A DNA stretch of 7,070 bases, taken from positions 1 to 7,070 of the forward strand of contig JACDAV010000015.1 of assembly GCA_013695255.1 (NCBI GenBank). The letters run 5' to 3'. Below, in pieces: positions 6,431-7,070 of the stretch. Positions within the stretch are counted from its first letter, which is position 1, and each line of letters starts with the position of its first letter. The notes beneath the pieces are model-generated. The model did not search any database. It saw only the letters and a list, made by a program, of their open reading frames with translations, and had not been told where the DNA came from. The translations under genes were made by a program, and so were the position numbers. The stretch is from Chloroflexota bacterium (lineage in GTDB: Bacteria > Chloroflexota > Limnocylindria > Limnocylindrales > CSP1-4).

Positions 6431-6475
6431 GACGCCTTTCCAATGCCATCGAACAGATTTCAGGCGTCCCGCCTG
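6431..6475. repeat. Hairpin in the convergent intergenic region, with an alternative pairing
   Basis: CAGGCG (6461-6466) and CGCCTG (6470-6475) are exact inverted repeats around a 3-nt TCC loop. The same left arm can instead pair upstream: GACGCCT (6431-6437) is the exact reverse complement of AGGCGTC (6462-6468). The hairpin lies about 60 nt past the transporter stop and about 190 nt past the galE stop on the other strand. It might serve as a 3' end structure, but there is no T tract on either side, so it is not called as an intrinsic terminator. I see no gene in the remainder of the 270-bp gap (6399-6668). Confidence 0.35.
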
Positions 6476-6668
6476 GTTGCCAGCGCTCCGCGAGGTTCGC
6501 CCGACGGCATGCGCAGCCAGACGTGCACGAGGCGCCGACTCGGGCGCGGTTCGGAGTGGCTCTTCGCGCCGCCGACGGGTGTTCGCGCGGCCGATGCGGC
6601 CCCGAGCAACGGATCCTGTTCGATGTGGTTGGAAAGGTGTTCGATTGGGCGGCGGGACCACAGTCGGC

Positions 6669-7070
6669 TCAGGCGCTCGCGTACCCGTCGGGATGCCGGC
6701 GACGCCACTCCCACGCTGAGCCGACCATCTCGTCCAGCGTCGGGTGCGCGGGCTGCCAGCCGAGCACCTCCGCCGCCCGCGCCGCGGAGGCGACCAGGAC
6801 CGGCGGATCGCCCGCCCGCCGCGGCCCCACCTCGTGCGGCACCGCCTGGCCCGAGACACGCTCGGCGGCCTCGAGCACCTCGCGCACGCTGAAGCCGCCA
6901 CCGTTGCCGAGGTTGCAGGCGAGCATGCCGCGGTCGTCCGAGGGATCCGTCCGAGCGTCACCCGGCGCAGTGGCCTCGAGGGCGAGCAGGTGGGCTTCGG
7001 CCAGGTCCGCGACGTGGATGTAGTCGCGGATGCACGTCCCGTCCGGCGTCGGATAGTCGTCGCCGAAGAC
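6669..7070 (-). CDS. galE: UDP-glucose 4-epimerase (partial; N-terminal part off the right edge)
   Basis: GalE interconverts UDP-glucose and UDP-galactose using bound NAD in the cytoplasm. Only the last 133 residues are visible. They begin in VFGDDYPTPDGTCIRDYIHV, a segment diagnostic of GalE's substrate-binding region. DLAEAHLLAL and CNLGNGGGFSVREV follow, then PRRAGDPPVLVASAARAAEVLGW and the usual ending RRRHPDGY close to the C terminus. The NAD-binding glycine motif and the catalytic Tyr-Lys pair lie outside the window. A short loop after the ADLAEAHLLAL helix (about residues 32-44 of the visible part, Asp/Pro-rich) is slightly longer than in many homologues. The gene is convergent with the transporter. 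It could supply or drain UDP-glucose, a possible GpgS donor, but it is common in envelope polysaccharide pathways and the link is weak. Confidence 0.93.
   Translation of the reverse strand, partial: VFGDDYPTPDGTCIRDYIHVADLAEAHLLALEATAPGDARTDPSDDRGMLACNLGNGGGFSVREVLEAAERVSGQAVPHEVGPRRAGDPPVLVASAARAAEVLGWQPAHPTLDEMVGSAWEWRRRHPDGYASA

Noticed and set aside
6600..6668. GGTTGGAAAGGTGTTCGAT stretch that resembles a tRNA T-loop (GTTCGAT)
   Set aside because: I could not fold an acceptor stem, D arm and anticodon arm around it, so the match looks accidental.
5189..6892. Plus-strand 567-codon frame overlapping the transporter and running into the galE region
   Set aside because: It is an Arg/Gly/Pro-rich frame-shifted shadow of the transporter, which itself has clear membrane segments and family motifs.

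Overview
The window looks like ordinary chromosome from a very GC-rich bacterium. Start codons are a mix of ATG and GTG, Shine-Dalgarno sites are rare, and third-codon GC is so strong that long spurious ORFs run antisense to the real genes. I saw no mobile element, tRNA, rRNA or CRISPR array. Chloroflexota (for example a Limnocylindria- or Thermomicrobia-like lineage) or Actinomycetota would fit. That placement is inference only, because no marker gene is present.

Layout, left to right. Positions 1-521 (minus) hold the N-terminal part of a glycerate kinase that runs off the left edge. Positions 522-832 are a non-coding, slightly AT-richer stretch with inverted and direct repeats. Positions 833-2776 (minus) encode two universal-stress-protein (USP) domains fused to a glucosyl-3-phosphoglycerate synthase (GpgS, GT81). 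Positions 2773-4200 (minus) encode a second GT-A glycosyltransferase that resembles mannosylglycerate synthase (GT78). Its stop codon overlaps the GTG start of the USP-GpgS gene. Positions 4273-4962 (minus) encode a protein that reads as an ATP-dependent DNA ligase adenylation domain with a degenerate active site. Positions 5025-6398 (plus) encode a UMF1/Atg22-like major facilitator transporter, divergent from the minus-strand group. Positions 6399-6668 are a convergent intergenic stretch with a small hairpin. Positions 6669-7070 (minus) are the C-terminal part of UDP-glucose 4-epimerase, whose 5' part lies beyond the right edge.

The likely theme is glycerate-derived sugar solutes. GpgS joins glucose to 3-phosphoglycerate, the MGS-like enzyme could use glycerate or glucosylglycerate as acceptor, and glycerate kinase could return free glycerate to central metabolism. 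No dedicated phosphatase (GpgP) lies in the window, so the pathway is incomplete here. The fused USP domains suggest that synthesis is tied to stress or nucleotide sensing.

The three genes without a Shine-Dalgarno at 4200, 4962 and 5025 each have a TANNNT hexamer 6-7 nt before the start codon, as expected for leaderless mRNAs. The overlapping USP-GpgS gene has instead a GAGG Shine-Dalgarno. The points most worth following are the USP-USP-GpgS fusion, the apparently dead ligase-like protein beside the glycosyltransferases, and the leaderless-promoter pattern.
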